Assembly (NCBI GenBank): GCA_004794655.1
Contig: SMMW01000589.1
Coordinates: 744,001 to 808,000, forward strand
Direction of reading: 5' to 3'
DNA length: 64,000 bases
Origin: Marisa cornuarietis
Lineage: Eukaryota; Mollusca; Gastropoda; Architaenioglossa; Ampullariidae
The position numbers were made by a program, and so were the translations under genes. Each line of letters opens with the position of its first letter. Position 1 is the first letter of the stretch. Below, one piece after another: positions 36,482 to 49,600 of this stretch. The notes beneath the pieces are model-generated. The model ran no database searches, had not been told where the DNA came from, and worked only from the letters and a program-made list of their open reading frames with translations.

Positions 36482-37839
36482 ACCATAATGACAGGATGGA
36501 ATTATTCTTAGATCTGCTAGCTGTATCGATGTTTTTTAACAACTCCCGAAAAAAAAAACTAGGAAAGTAAGGGGTTAGAAAAATCATACACAATGTATAG
36601 TAAACTTTATATGATGTGATACCACCAAATGCCAAATTGTAAATGAAGAGGCTGTTAGATAACTGTAACTGTGAAGTGTTCAAATATCTTTTGATTTGTT
36701 TGATAAGAAAGTGCTAGAAATACCTTTAGCCATGTGCCATATATCAAAATGATGTACAATATTTAGGTCCTGTGGCTGCAAATAATATTGTTGCATGTAT
36801 TTGTTATGCTGGCATGGTGATCTGTGATCAGGTGACTGTCACTTTGTCCTTCAGTTACTCTAGTATCTTTTTTAATTTTTTTTCTTTGTAAACATTTAAA
36901 AACAATGTATTGATATTGCCATAATTTTCTTAATTCTTGCACAGTCATGAATTTTTATATGTTTAGACACATAGTACAAGTACTATATAGCACTTTCATT
37001 GTTACGTATATGCAGTCTTATGTGTATTTTGTAATGTTGTCTAACAATAATGAATAACAGTAGTACTGACACTGACTTGTTTATGCTGTACTTCGGCGAC
37101 TAAAACTTGTCTGTCAAATAAATCCTTTTTATTACGAGCAATTTCATGTTGTTGAAAAATTGTCGGAAGTGTATATGGCAGAAGCTTGTCTTTGAAGGAC
37201 AAACTGTTCGCTCGTTTGGGTCCGGCTAGTGAAGCACTCGTCAACAAAATTCGTTGAGAATAATGTATCCGAGTCTCCCAAAGCTTTTATGTTTTGAGAT
37301 CGAGCCTTTTTATTTGTATAGCCCACTCCTTTCGTAAGACTCTGTCTTTCGGGAACTGGTGAAAAAAATAATTCGAATCTTTTTCCTGCTTTTCTTTGCA
37401 ATCGGGTGCGGCACATTCTTTAGGCTTGGTTCTCTGTTCCATTTGGTAAACAACTCCGGTCGTAAGTCATAAAGTCCCGTGTAATTTCTGTTATTAAACA
37501 CGACACCCTAAATAACCTTCAACTTTTTGCATAAGAATAGACACGAAAATAGATGAGATTTAAATTGATCATACTCTTTATGAGATTCTAAACAGTTGTA
37601 TTTTGTCTTGAGAATCCCTTTGTGACTCACTCATATCTCACTGTTTAGTGTATCTCATAGTTTACACTATTTTCGGAATGCATGCAATAGCACATACAAT
37701 AAAATTATATATATTGTTACTCTTCACGATTCAGTTGCTTTATTATTGAAGTTATTTCGTCTTGCTTCTGGAGACGGGTTTTTTAAAAATCTGTTTAACT
37801 CTTGAGCCAGTGTTTGAAGGAAGTCATTCGACTGCATTA
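36482..37839. other. Non-coding stretch
   Basis: AT-rich sequence without supported features. Confidence 0.4.
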
Positions 37840-38100
37840 AGTATAAGACCTTTGAGGCTGTAGTTATGAAGCGAGAGGAAAATGAGGAAAATGTTTCCGA
37901 AGTTATCAAACGGTGTCCAGTTCTAGGGGACACTACTTCATGTCTCTTTACATCAAAGCTCCTTTGCTTCCTCTTAATACCTACGGATTTAGGTTAAACA
38001 ACATCTGGACACCGCTTTATTTGCTTCGAATCTCTGTTTTGTTCCAGGCCAACGACCTACCTTCGCTTCATAACTACGGCTTTATGGGTCAAGAGTCTTA
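37840..38100. repeat. Imperfect long inverted repeat
   Basis: tagttatgaagcga near 37,861 is matched inverted by tcgcttcataacta near 38,070, and aacggtgtccag near 37,910 by ctggacaccgctt near 38,006. Nested arms of about 70 bp with a diverged middle could be a MITE remnant. Confidence 0.55.
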
Positions 38101-38516
38101 AGTTGCAACTTAATAGGCGTTATCACAGTGAGGAGACAGCCTAGAGGAATATTTTAAAAGTTAAAACTAGCTCTATGCCTACTTAGTTAACAGCCCGTCG
38201 GCATGTGCATACAGGTCTTGAAGTGTCGCCAGGTGAAATGAACAACAACGATCGAGGTCAGTGAACTTTCGGAATCTCCTGTACTTGAGACAACGTGGCT
38301 TATGTTAAGTAAGCACCGGCTTTCATAGGAAACACTGGCATTGAGACAGAAGACTTTGATGCCCTCTGATGGCGGAATCGTATTTACTGCGCAAGTTAGC
38401 AGTCAGGTACCGTTAGGTAAAGGGAGCAAAATCAAAGCCACGACCGACCCGAATAGACTTGGATGGTAAGTTGTTCCCCTTTAAAGACGAGACGCTCGCA
38501 GTCAGGTGTTTGAGAA

Positions 38517-40818
38517 GGATCCCAGACACTTAATCCCCGGACACTTCATCCCCGGACACTTCATCCCCAGACACTTAATCCCCTAGACACTTAATCCCCA
38601 GACACTTAATCCTAAAAAATGAAATTTCAACTCAAAAAATTATGAAGTGAATGAAAAATTTAATTCAAATTTAAATAATACTTAACTTCAACATTTATAA
38701 TAATAATAATAATAATAGTGAAGATTTTTATAGCGCATATTCACACTCATAGAGAGCATGCTCTTAGCGCTTAAAACGAGGAAGAGACGTGGACTAAGTA
38801 GACACAGAACAAAGGGACAAAAGAAAACGACAGTACTGACGAAACAGAAAACAAAAGGCATCAAGTAACAGGAACAGAAAAATATAGTGATTCTGCGAGA
38901 AAGATGGGTAAAGCAGCAAGAGGGAAGGGGGCGGGGTTAAGAAGGACGAGCATTGTGTGGACTGTGTTAGGAGAAATGCTCAAGGAAGAGGTGCGTTTTC
39001 AGTGCAGATTTGAAAGATTCAGTTGTAGGAAGGTGGCGGATATGGAAAGGAAGAGAGTTCCATTGTTTTGCAGCATAGTAGCCAAAAGTCCTGTGACCAT
39101 ATGTTGTTGTTCTGGTGACAGGAACAGTTAGGATACGGTCGTCAGACGAAGAGCGTAGTTGTCTGGACGGAGAGTAAGGGATGAGAAGTTCAGAGAAATA
39201 GTCAGGACAGGAGCCAACAAAGAAAGTAAAACACAGCACAGACAGTTTGTACTGAATGCGAGAACGGATTGGTAGCCAGTGTAGAAAACGAAGGAGAGGA
39301 GTGACATGGTCCCGTTTCCTTGCTCTAAGCACCAGACGTGCAGCGAAAAGTTCTGTACTCTCTGGAGTCTCTGAATGAGGTAGTCAGGGCAGCCTGCCAG
39401 CAAGGAGTTGCAGTAGTCAAGTCGAGAAAGAACAAACGCACAGACAAGAGTGTTGGTAGCGCGTGTAGAGAGAAAGTGACGGATAGCACTGATCTTACGG
39501 AGCTCATAATAGGCAGACCGACAGACAGATGCTACATGTCTATCGAGTGTCATGTCATCAGTGACAATAAATCCCAGATTCTTCAGATGACGTGAAGGTG
39601 ATGTTGCTGTCGCCCACCTTGATGTGATTGGGCAGACTGACGAGTGAAGGTTTATGTCTTCTTCTATGGCACAAGAGGGCTTCCGTTTTATCATCATTTA
39701 GTTTAAGCTTGTTTTTTACCATCCAGCCCTTGACATCGCTGATACAAGCTTCTATAGAGCTAATAGCAGAGTGAGACTCAGCCGGCGGAGTGGAACAGTA
39801 AAGCTGCGTGTCATCAGCATAGGATTGATGAGAAACCTGGTGAGACTGGATGCATGATGAAAGGGGCTTAGTATACAGGATGAACAGAACTGGGCCAAGT
39901 ACTGAGCCTTGGGGAACACCACAGAAAAGTGAAGCAGGGCGAGATGTCTGACCATCAACTAACACAGTCTGGGTCCTATCAGTGAGATAGGAGTTGAACC
40001 ATGAGAGGACAGGTCCAGAAATCCCGTAGAGGGTGTGGAGTCTGTGAAGAAGCAGAGAGTGGTCTATAGTGTCAAATGCAGCAGACAGGTCCAGTAGGGT
40101 TAATGGAGAGACATCACCACTGTCAAGAGCAGATAATATGTCTGTTGTTACTTTAATAAGAGTGGTCTCAGTGCTGTGGAAAGGTCTATACGCCGACTGA
40201 GCTTGTGGGATAAGATGGTGCTCTTGTAAGTAGGCCCAGAGCTGTGTCAGAACTATTTTCTCTATGATCTTAGAGAGAAAAGACAAGTTGGAAACTGGAC
40301 GGTAGTTGTTCAGGACATTGACGTCAAGCGTGGATTTCTTTAGAAGTGGCCTCACCACCGCATTCTTGAACAGAGATGGGAAAACACCTGACGACAGGCT
40401 GACATTTACAATATTAGTGATGGCAGGAAGTAGAGTATCGAGGCACTCGAGCAGAAGGCTTGTGGGCATCGGATCTAACTCGCAAGTTGTTGGTTTAGCT
40501 TTTAGAATAACCGCTTTCACATCGGTCTCAGAGACTGGTAGGAACTTGGTCATGGAGCATCCTGGGAGGACATCACAGGAGATGCTGTCAAGCACTCATT
40601 CATTATGACATCCCAGTCTTACGAGAGTTACCCAGAGTTACCACGCGACACATTTCTCTTACGGTTATAATATTTATAGTTCACAAAATAGCAGTAGGTT
40701 TGAGTGTTGTGTCGCGATTTGGGGACTAAGTGTCTGGGGATTAAGTGTCTAGGGGATTAAGGGTCCGGGGATTAAGTGTCTGGGGATGAAGTGTCCGGGG
40801 ATGAAGTGTCCGGTCACC
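38517..40818. mobile_element. Foldback/Mutator-like element with repeat-array inverted ends
   Basis: Nine-bp gtttgagaa occurs directly outside both ends (38,508-38,516; 40,819-40,827). The ends are inverted arrays of six or so 15-16-bp units of the form CGGACACTTCATCCC or CAGACACTTAATCCC (38,521-38,612 and 40,717-40,813), in the same unit order when read inward, starting GGATCCC and GGTGACC. A 9-bp duplication and array-like termini fit foldback or Mutator-type DNA transposons. No transposase was seen; the interior is mostly a nested LINE. Confidence 0.8.
38697..40610 (-). pseudogene. CR1/L2-like LINE reverse transcriptase, frameshifted, nested
   Basis: Read on the minus strand: frame 40,595-39,558 has LLKKSTLDVNVLNNYRPVSN, the palm LLDLSAAFDTIDH (residues 167-179), GVPQGSVLGP and SYADDTQLYC with the catalytic Asp pair. 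A frame change near 39,590 continues NLGFIVTDD and RLDYCNSLLAGCP (39,697-39,128), and another near 39,330 gives PLLRFLHWLPIRSRIQYKL and the end LKTHLFLEHFS (stop at 38,967). The 3' UTR ends in a (TAT)n tail at 38,697-38,718. The 5' part, including any endonuclease, is missing and a TGA precedes the first frame. Jockey-superfamily, CR1/L2 group is my best guess. It lies inside the foldback element. Confidence 0.85.
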
Positions 40819-40830
40819 GTTTGAGAAATG

Positions 40831-41094
40831 AGGCCAGTTGCACAACACGTTTCTAAACCTTAAAACTGTTCTAAAGAAGCAAAAATCTCTTCTTAGCCAT
40901 TTTGATGCATTGCAGAAAAACATAAAAAAAATTGTACTGACAGGACGAAAGTCAGACTTAAACAACTTTATCTTACTTAAAGCTGTTTTAGTTTTAAAAA
41001 TTATAAAATTGTGGTATGCACTTTAAACTAATTATCTAAATAGAGTTAAGACCTAAAAGTATTTATAATTAGAAATGTGTTGTGCAACTGGCCC
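40831..41094. mobile_element. 265-bp MITE, copy 1
   Basis: Inverted ends GGCCAGTTGCACAACACGTT and, read inward from the right, GGGCCAGTTGCACAACACAT. No coding sequence. It starts 3 bp after the target duplication of the foldback element; ATG on both sides may be its own 3-bp target duplication. Confidence 0.75.
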
Positions 41095-42155
41095 ATGGAA
41101 TAAATATCATCTACCGACTTGTACTTCTTCACTTAGCAACGAGTTGTTGTAACAAATAAACGACAATTACGTTGTAGGTTAATTATAAGACAATCTATTG
41201 TGGATCAATGCCTATGGGAGAGCAAACAGTGACTCGACCCATGAAAAAAAAATCTATTAAAATTTTACAATTGGTTAAAAAATATATTTGTCGAGGAGCA
41301 AGTGATTTCAACGCTTCTTAGGTGATTTCTTAAAGTGTTCTCACACATAACTGTTTATTATCATTATCAAATACTATGTACTGTACATAATTGTATGTGC
41401 TGTTATGTTATACGAACAGTAGGTTTCTTGACACCAGCATCACAACAAACATACAATACGTTGTGGTACGACCTTACTACGGTTACTACGTCACTAACGA
41501 TAGGAACTGTTGAGCTACTTTATAATCTTATGATATGGTCGTCATATATGTGGTCCGTCCTTGACCCAAACGCCATTATGCGGTTCATGACTTTATTACG
41601 CAGGTTGAAAACTTTAACTGAGGGGATCTAGCGTCCACCTACCTATGAAAGTGTTGACGAATGTCTTCAAGCTATGGCAAGTGACCTGAGAGACTGCTCG
41701 TCATGTCTGTGTCTCGTATGAGTCTGCTCTAACAATGGCATTGTTGTTCCTATTCACGGGAAAGGCCCAATAAAATTATGCTCTGTGTAAGTGGCATTCG
41801 GTGTTTCAAGCTCTTCTTCACTGTCACTGAAAATTCCGCGACATCCTCGCCCTATACTGTACATTGCGCAGACTGTTACGCCCCTCTTTTGTCTCGTTAC
41901 GCGCCATTGGAAACAAGGAAGCTTCCAGCTCTGACATTTAGGTCGAGTGAATAATGAATGTAGGAGAGTCGTAATAGCTTTTCGCGGCAAACTAATCAAA
42001 ATGAAGTTTCAGTCGGAAAGAAACAAAAAGCGATGGCTCGTGCTTGTTAAGGAGGGAGGAATGGAGGTAACTTGACAAGCTGTACAAGGATGGGTAGTCA
42101 AGGGCAAAGGAAAGAAGCAAGGAGATAATGACACTATAGCAAAGTGCAATTGTTC
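41095..42155. other. Stretch between the two MITE copies
   Basis: No gene recognised. Frames on both strands (41,335-41,631 plus, 41,754-41,999 minus) have no known motif. Confidence 0.35.
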
Positions 42156-42421
42156 AGGCGCTGATTGCACAACACGTTTCTAAACCTAAAAACAGTTCTA
42201 AAGAAGCAAAATCTCTTCTCTGCCAATTAGATGTATTGCACAAGAACATACAAAAAATTGTACTGACAGGACGGAAAGTCAGACATAGACAACTTTATCT
42301 TACTTAAAGCAGTTTTAGTTTTAAAAATTCTAAAATTGTGGTGTGCACTTTAAACTGGTTATCTAAACAGATTTAAAGCCTAAAAGTGTTTAAAATTAGA
42401 AACGTGTTGTGCAACTGGCCC
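42156..42421. mobile_element. 265-bp MITE, copy 2
   Basis: Same orientation and length as the copy at 40,831-41,094, clearly similar throughout (for example attgtactgacaggacg and tcttacttaaagc). Its left terminus has decayed (ggcgctgattgcac) while the right one is intact. Confidence 0.75.
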
Positions 42422-42589
42422 CTGAAGTACATTACGCAAACGAGATTAAAAATGTGCTTGAGAATATTTGTTTTTGATTACCTATTACTGGCGTCACCTA
42501 AAGGAGTTCTCACACCCCCCCACACACACACACCCACGCACGCACACAACACCTGTGCGCGCACACACGCTAGCCCACATGGAGTGAGA

Positions 42590-42790
42590 GTGGAGGGAAG
42601 CGGATAGCTATGTGGCACAACCTCCCTCCCATTCGACCCAGCTGTTGGGAATGGGGCACCTGACTCCTTAAAGGGTTGGGGAAACAAATTAGGCAACATT
42701 AGGCAACAAAAAAATGGACCATAAGAAAAGTTGTTCCCGATAAAAGTGTGGTCTCTAACACCTTACTTCCCCACCCCAACCCCAACCTGC
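42590..42790 (+). mobile_element. Diverged tRNA-SINE copy
   Basis: Shares gcggatagct, attcgacccagct, gggaatggg, acctgactcc and gtctctaacacc in order with the SINE at 57,590-57,825. The tRNA-like head is decayed. Confidence 0.6.
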
Positions 42791-42878
42791 ACGAAGGAGA
42801 GAGCATGTCAGTGCGCCACATGTGCCTTCGCTATTATCTCACCCTTAATAATAATTAGGCACAGGGGTGAGCGAGTCA

Positions 42879-42880
<2 letters not shown>

Positions 42881-42930
<50 letters not shown>
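42881..42930. repeat. (TG)n microsatellite
   Basis: About 25 TG units; a second array of similar size lies at about 43,058-43,114. Confidence 0.95.
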
Positions 42931-42935
<5 letters not shown>

Positions 42936-43056
42936 GAGAAAGAGAAAACAAAGAGTGCACGCAGGTGTGTTCATGTGTGTATAAAATGGATTTGAAAGTG
43001 GGTGCGCGCATGTGTAATATGTGTGTACGTGCGTACACGCGTTAATGTCTCTCTGT

Positions 43057-43115
<59 letters not shown>

Positions 43116-43118
<3 letters not shown>

Positions 43119-44057
43119 GGGAGGGGATGGGGTAGGAGTAATTGTGACCTTGTCGACTTTCTCGCATTTCACTCATTTCGCGGGACGGAACGTCGCGTGA
43201 AGCTTTTTCATCTTCCGCTTCCGTCAGTTCTTCACATCTACTGTCCTAGCACCGGGCAGCGGTCTCAACCCACTGTACCTTCCTTCACACCAGACGACTG
43301 CACAACGACACTCAGAGAGCCTGGCCGTTACCTCATTCATCAGAGTCACAGCCTTTTCTTGGATACTTCAAAGTGTGTGCTAACTTTTTGAAACACGAAA
43401 GAAGCAAACTAGAGAAAAAGTCCTAATCCAAAAAACGATACATTTCCAAGGAGAGGATTCTGGTGTATTGTTTAATCAGACTTCTGTGCAAATGTCCAGT
43501 GAATCAGAATGGAAGTCCTGTTGTGTAAGCTAAAGGACTCAGGTGGATACAACATCATTAAGAAGGCGCACGAAGAAACATTTGGACGGAAATAAAGTGC
43601 AGAATGTGCTACGTTCCATGAATAAATATATTTTTCCAGATAAAACGATTTCTGCTTAATAATCATTTGCCATTTCTTGGTTAGTGTCATGCCAACAGAA
43701 GTTATATGGGTAAAAACGGTAAAAAGGGGGATGGCTGCAAAAGTTCAGTTGGACTGATGCGTTACTAAAAAGTTGAAAGCTGCTTTACTGAAATGTGTTT
43801 GTACTAAAGTCTGAACAAGAGAAGCCTTGCTGACAGACAAGAGATATGTTATAAGGGCAATAAGCTATTACGTAGGTAATATGTAGAACGAGGAATCTAC
43901 CAAAGTGAATCCAAAAACAGTGAGATCTCTTGAATGAAAAAATCCTCAGCTGTGAGGCCTTCAGGAAACACGTTTGTGGATGAAAGATGGAAAGCCACCG
44001 GTAGAAGGAAGGTTGGCGGGGAAAAAGGGGGCTAATTATCAGCTACAGGAAGGTTAC
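43116..44057. other. Upstream region of the EGF-ZP gene
   Basis: No exon recognised. It borders the TATA box at 44,058. Confidence 0.4.
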
Positions 44058-44065
44058 TATATAAG
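44058..44065 (+). promoter_or_regulatory. TATA box of the EGF-ZP gene
   Basis: TATATAAG lies 53 bp before the start codon at 44,111. Usual TATA spacing puts the transcription start near 44,088-44,092 (a tgcaattg there could be an initiator), leaving a 5' UTR of about 20 nt. Confidence 0.55.
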
Positions 44066-44110
44066 GAGAGTCAACAGTTCTACTGTGGTGCAATTGTCTA
44101 TACAGCTACC

Positions 44111-44183
44111 ATGTCTTCTTTAATCTGCTTCATGGATTTATTGACGAAAGCAATTTTTATTCTGGGAATTTCTTTGAATGCAG
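44111..44183 (+). CDS. EGF-ZP exon 1: signal peptide
   Basis: Encodes 24 residues (MSSLICFMDLLTKAIFIL, GISLNA) and ends GCAG|GTAAGT in phase 1, fitting the next exon's phase. An alternative start in frame with exon 2 exists at 47,411 or 47,435. Confidence 0.7.
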
Positions 44184-46650
44184 GTAAGTGGTAGGGTTGT
44201 TCAAGTTTTGCAAAGAAAATTGTAATAATGTAATTAGTGCACTTACTGTACACACGTATGCACAAACGCTTGTACGTCTGCACACACACGCGCACGCATA
44301 CACATGCTCACGCATATACGAACACATATACACGTGTACTTGAACGCACGTACAGATACATTTAATGCTTACCATCTGTTTGGTTGTCAGTTCATGGTAA
44401 ATTACAGGCTTCTAAAGTCAAATGTGTGATAAAAATAGCAGCTGTATCCACCCTTTCCGTGTCCAGTGCATAACTACATATTCACAAACCTCCTTTCTTG
44501 TCGGAACAGGCAATTAGTCTTATTCCTTCTGACCACACCCACTGCCTACAGTTAGATAAGAGCTGCAAGAATCAGAAAGCGTAATAAGGACCGAAACAAC
44601 AATTTACTGATGTTGGGATAAGCTTGACAAATGCTCACATCGTTCTATCCTAAGTCAAGTCATTGGCCTAACATGTCACATGGCGTACATAATGCACGAA
44701 CATCTAATAAGTAATAGTCATGCCATATAACAAATAGCCTAATGAATCCTTCGGGTCAACAATACCAAACTTCAATTTCTAGAGCCAGTATTGTACAGCG
44801 TAGTAGGCAGTCACAAATATATATATATATTGGAATTTTTATTTTCTTGTGTAAATTGCTTTTCATTATGTCCATGCAAAATTAGATTTCACCAATGTTT
44901 TTAGCATGCAGTACTCTATGTCATAGGGTAGGTCCTCTCAGGATAGCTCTCACAACTTCAACGTGACAGTTATCCTCTAAAGGGAGGGCTACTCTGTTGT
45001 CTTACAACTAAATGAGCTCTTAATAGAATAATACAAATATATTTTGATGGGCTTATACCGGCCTGGATCACTCCCCACTGTCCTCCCTGCATTATATACC
45101 ATTCATCGGCGTCATATCTAAACAATCACCAACACCGTACAAAGTCTATTTACATAGGGCAGTTACATGTCACTGAGGATAAAATTAAAACGTTTTGAAC
45201 TCGTAATGCATTCATTATAGGGCATATACCCTCTTGGCACTATCTGCACACATATCCAAACTATTGTAGTATTTTTGTAAATGTTATGGGGGTCGCTTCA
45301 CGCCCAAATGTTTCCCATAATTGATAGCAGGAGTATTATAATATACCCACTTGTGCCGACACAACCAAATGTAACGCCAAAATATGAACAAAACCTAAAA
45401 ATAATGAATGAAAAACAGGTGGGGAAGGAAAAACATTAAAAAGAAAGAAGTAATTGTTGTAAGACGCGCGATTCAGTATGTAAACCATTAACTTTTCTCC
45501 ATCTGAGGTCCGGGATGTGGACTGACAGATAACTATGGCGTGACAAAATGATGCCGCTGTTCCCTCCATCATTAAAGTGTGTCAGCCCCTCTGGACATCT
45601 TGTGACATACTTTACACGACACCGCGAAATTGCTTGACTGATGATGAAGTGTGAGCGAGAAAGTGGTCAGGAACTTGATTCTTCCTCAATTTCAAATGCA
45701 TGGCAACAGCAATTTTCTTTCTTGCATAACTGGCTTTGTGTTTTCACATTTCCTGAAAGAAAACAATTTAATTTACAAACAAAGGACTGGGTGTGGTGAA
45801 CCCTGTTGTCTTGTCGGATTGTCTTGAAAGGTCTAGAGCTCGTGTCTAATAAAACTGACAGTTTTATTATCCGAACGTAAATGCAAACTAAAAGGCGCAG
45901 CACACCATAGCCTTTAGGAAACTTCGTAGTTTGTCAGAAAGCTAGGGTCCTTTCAAATCCTATCAACAGATGATGAGCTTAAAATCTAATTTTTGAAAAT
46001 TTTTAATCTGACGCTTTTTCGTGCCTCTGCAAAACTATGAAGTAGTAAGTTATGTATAGAAATTAAGGTTTATGCACATGATGTTTGTGAAGGAGCATAT
46101 TCCTAAATCATCATGCATACTTAAATATCTGGAAACTTATTCTGGCTACAACCTTCACTGTAGTGTTACTGACTGCTGACATTTGATTCTGATCTCATTG
46201 CAACAACATTCTCTGAGCTTATCCCTGAATTACCTATCCTTATGTGATGACCCTGAGCTCGAACTGTCTGGCTGTCACTAGTCAGTGTAACAAAAAGATT
46301 TAAAAACAAAACTTATCTCTCTACCCTAAATCTGACCCAAACCTTTCCGATTTTATTCCGTGGACCTAATATTTTCTCTCAATCACATTGATTCTCACAC
46401 ATATTAGCACGTGTCACAATTTGTATAAGCACACAATGAAAAGCTTATTTGGAACCTCTCTGAAAAGTAGCAAAAAGAATAAGAAATAAAACATCTCACG
46501 AAGAGAACCACTTTTGAGAGAACTTTTGACTGTGAGTGAGCAAAGCTCACACATCTGTTTCACGATCGGTTACACAATCTGTCTTTCCTAAGTAAGTTCA
46601 TTGTTTTACTTATCTTTCCTCTCTCTATCTCTTTGTGATACCCATCCCTC

Positions 46651-46693
<43 letters not shown>

Positions 46694-49600
46694 GCAAAAT
46701 ATGCATGTACAAATGCAGGGCTATTTATTGTGTGGCTGTGCAACTTTGAAGATGGTACTGACGAAGGGCTTCAACCTTCTTTTCTTGAGATATTAAGTTT
46801 CCTGTGCTGTTACCGAATTCCATCACGTCCCCCTCACCAAAACACGCCTCTCTGTCGGGGGCTAGAATCGTGAGGGCGGTGAGGCACGGCACAACTGTTG
46901 TCCGGTTAGTTTGACTAAACAGGTGTTTCAACATTCGCACTGTAGAAGGAAACTATTTTATGAATGTGACGTTTATTTCTTCGTCTCTCTACAAGCTTGC
47001 CAACTGAAGAAACTCTCTTCGTCCCTCTACAGGCTTGATAAATGGAGGGACTTTAAACTTCACACACCCTGCGTCCTCTTACCCACGACACGCTTGCGCG
47101 CGTAGGCAGGTCATAATAACAGTGATTCCCACGCACCCACACCACCATTTTCACAGATTCATGCAAATGTACATACAATAGAAACAAAAAAAGGAAGAAC
47201 CAGAGAAGTCACAAACAAAGAAAATAGCGAACAGAAGAAAGAAAAAAATGACCAAACAAAAATAATAACCAAACAACAAAAGAAAGAGCAAAAGAAACGA
47301 AACAGCAAACAAACAAAGAAAAAACCCATAAATAATGTACATAACAAAAGTTCACAAAATCTCATTGTAATGATGACATATCCTTTGGTCATAGACCCTG
47401 GTGATGACGTATGCGTTGGTTGAAGGTGGTAGTGATGGCGAAAGAGAAAGCGTTCAAGATATGTCGCCAATACTTCCTTCTACTCTTTTCAGTGCAAGCT
47501 GCATATAACTGCAACCGCCCAGGATCCAAATGTGCTCACGGCACGTGCGACTTCAAGAACGAGTGCACATGCTTACGTGGATACACTGGCTTCATGTGTG
47601 ACCTTGAAACATGTAAGCACTGTAACCATAATTATTTATTTTCAGCCGCAGAGCAAAATGTATACCCTTCAGCTCCTTTTTTTTAACGTAGTACTTCTGT
47701 GCCATTTATTGTGTCTAAACGCACAGAGATAATGCAGCCATCTGTCTTTCCCTATGTCCCTGTTGTATCTGTCTCCAGCTCGGCTGGCCGCAAGTTGTCC
47801 CGACAACATCCCGTGTAAGTCCAACCGATGTATCCAGGATACAAAAGGCACCATCACTGGCTGTCACTGCGATCATGATTACTATGGTGCCGCCTGCACA
47901 AAGCCGAGATGTAAGTGACAGCAAATTAAAACTACAATGAAATGTCTAAAAAAGGTCTTGGCTGATGCAATCAATGGCTGATCAGGAAGTTCATTCATTT
48001 CAGACCTAATATTTAGAACCCAGTAAACTGTTAACACATTCTCTGTTTGTCGCCTATAAAACATTATTTCAGAGATCTAATCGACAGTTTAGATACAATC
48101 ATAATTTTGTAAAGACTTAAAAGCTATGTTTTGCTGAAAAAATTAGAATCCCCCTCCCCTCCACCCGAAAAGTTGTCGAACTGAGCATCCCCAAAGTTGG
48201 AATGTTTCAGTCTTGTTAATGACCTGTCCATCGTAGTCATACTGTTAGAATTACGACAATTTGAATTTTGCGGAATCACCCTCCATTTGGATTATTTCAG
48301 ATACACTAGAGTGTTTCTACGACCGCATGCTTATGGGCTTAAACCCAGTAGGGTTTAAAGGTCACATCCGTTACATCGACAGACTCACCAGCTCCTCGTG
48401 TGACTTCAAGACAATTTCACAATTGAAGGCTTCTGGGATTGCTGATTTTGGTGGTGTCGATTGGGAAGGTTATGGTGGCATGGCTCTTCATAAGAAAGAT
48501 CCCTGCAGTGGTGATGCTACTTACTCTTCAACGGTTTGTTGTAGTTTGTAAGACTATTAGAAAAAAAATACGCTGTCAACAAAGGAGATAAATGAGTTTC
48601 CATAGCAGATGAAAACGATGAAATTTCCCGCTAATAAGTTCATTCGTGGCGGATCACTGCTGAATTTATTAATTTATTAATTTTTTTGTGTTTGAAAGTT
48701 TTGAAAAGAAAACTCACCAATCTTGTCCACACGGTTTTAAAAACGAAGTTAAAATATCTGTGCAACAAAGGCCAATGCAGTAAAGATTCTTTCACTCAAA
48801 AAAAAAAAAAATGAAAAAAAGAAAGAAAGGAACAAAACAAAACAAAAACCAGTCAATTACTGTCAAGAACGTTACAAGAAACATTATACTTTTGTAAAGA
48901 GGACTGGTGTACAAAATTCAGTTGAAAGTGTTTGTAATGTTTCATAAGCTCCGCGAATACCTTGTCTGCAGTGTCTGACTTTTTTCTTCTTGTTCTTCTT
49001 TCTAGTATTAAAAAAATATTACCTTTATTTAGCAGTAGTTTTATTAGTAGTAGTTGTTTAATGTGCGCAAATTATGATTGACGATATTATCTTTCATGCG
49101 ATGGTCGCGCAGCATGGATTTGATGTGTACACTCGCAAACTGGTGGTGCAGTACTATGATCGGGTGTATGTTAACCTGGACGAGATCGTAACGATGATCT
49201 GTGCCGTGGAGAAGAACAACCCTGTCAACGTCATGAAGAGTGTCTTTACGGCGCCTCTGGAGGACGGGTGAGTCGGACGATGGCGTTGCGGCCTTTTCGC
49301 TTACAAAAGAAAGGACTTTGGCTGTCTTCTCTTGGAGAACTCATTATGATTCTTCCCTTTTAAACTATGATCGTACTTATGCTCTCCTTTACATCGAGGA
49401 CTCATTTATTTATATTTTTACTACTAGACAGCTAGGGACTCAATTAAAACACTTGTGAGGTCAAATGCAACAGGGAAGACGACATCTTGATCTTACCTAA
49501 CAAGAAGTGTTATCAGAATGTGCATAATATTTTTATGGCATCTAAAACCATTAATGAAATAATGTGATGATCAAAATGTAGCCTGTTGACCCAGCTAAAC

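Noticed and set aside
48534..48551. Stop codon right after ZP-N as the true end of the protein
   Set aside because: The downstream exons complete the ZP domain with correct phase and cysteines, so the donor at 48,534 is the better reading.
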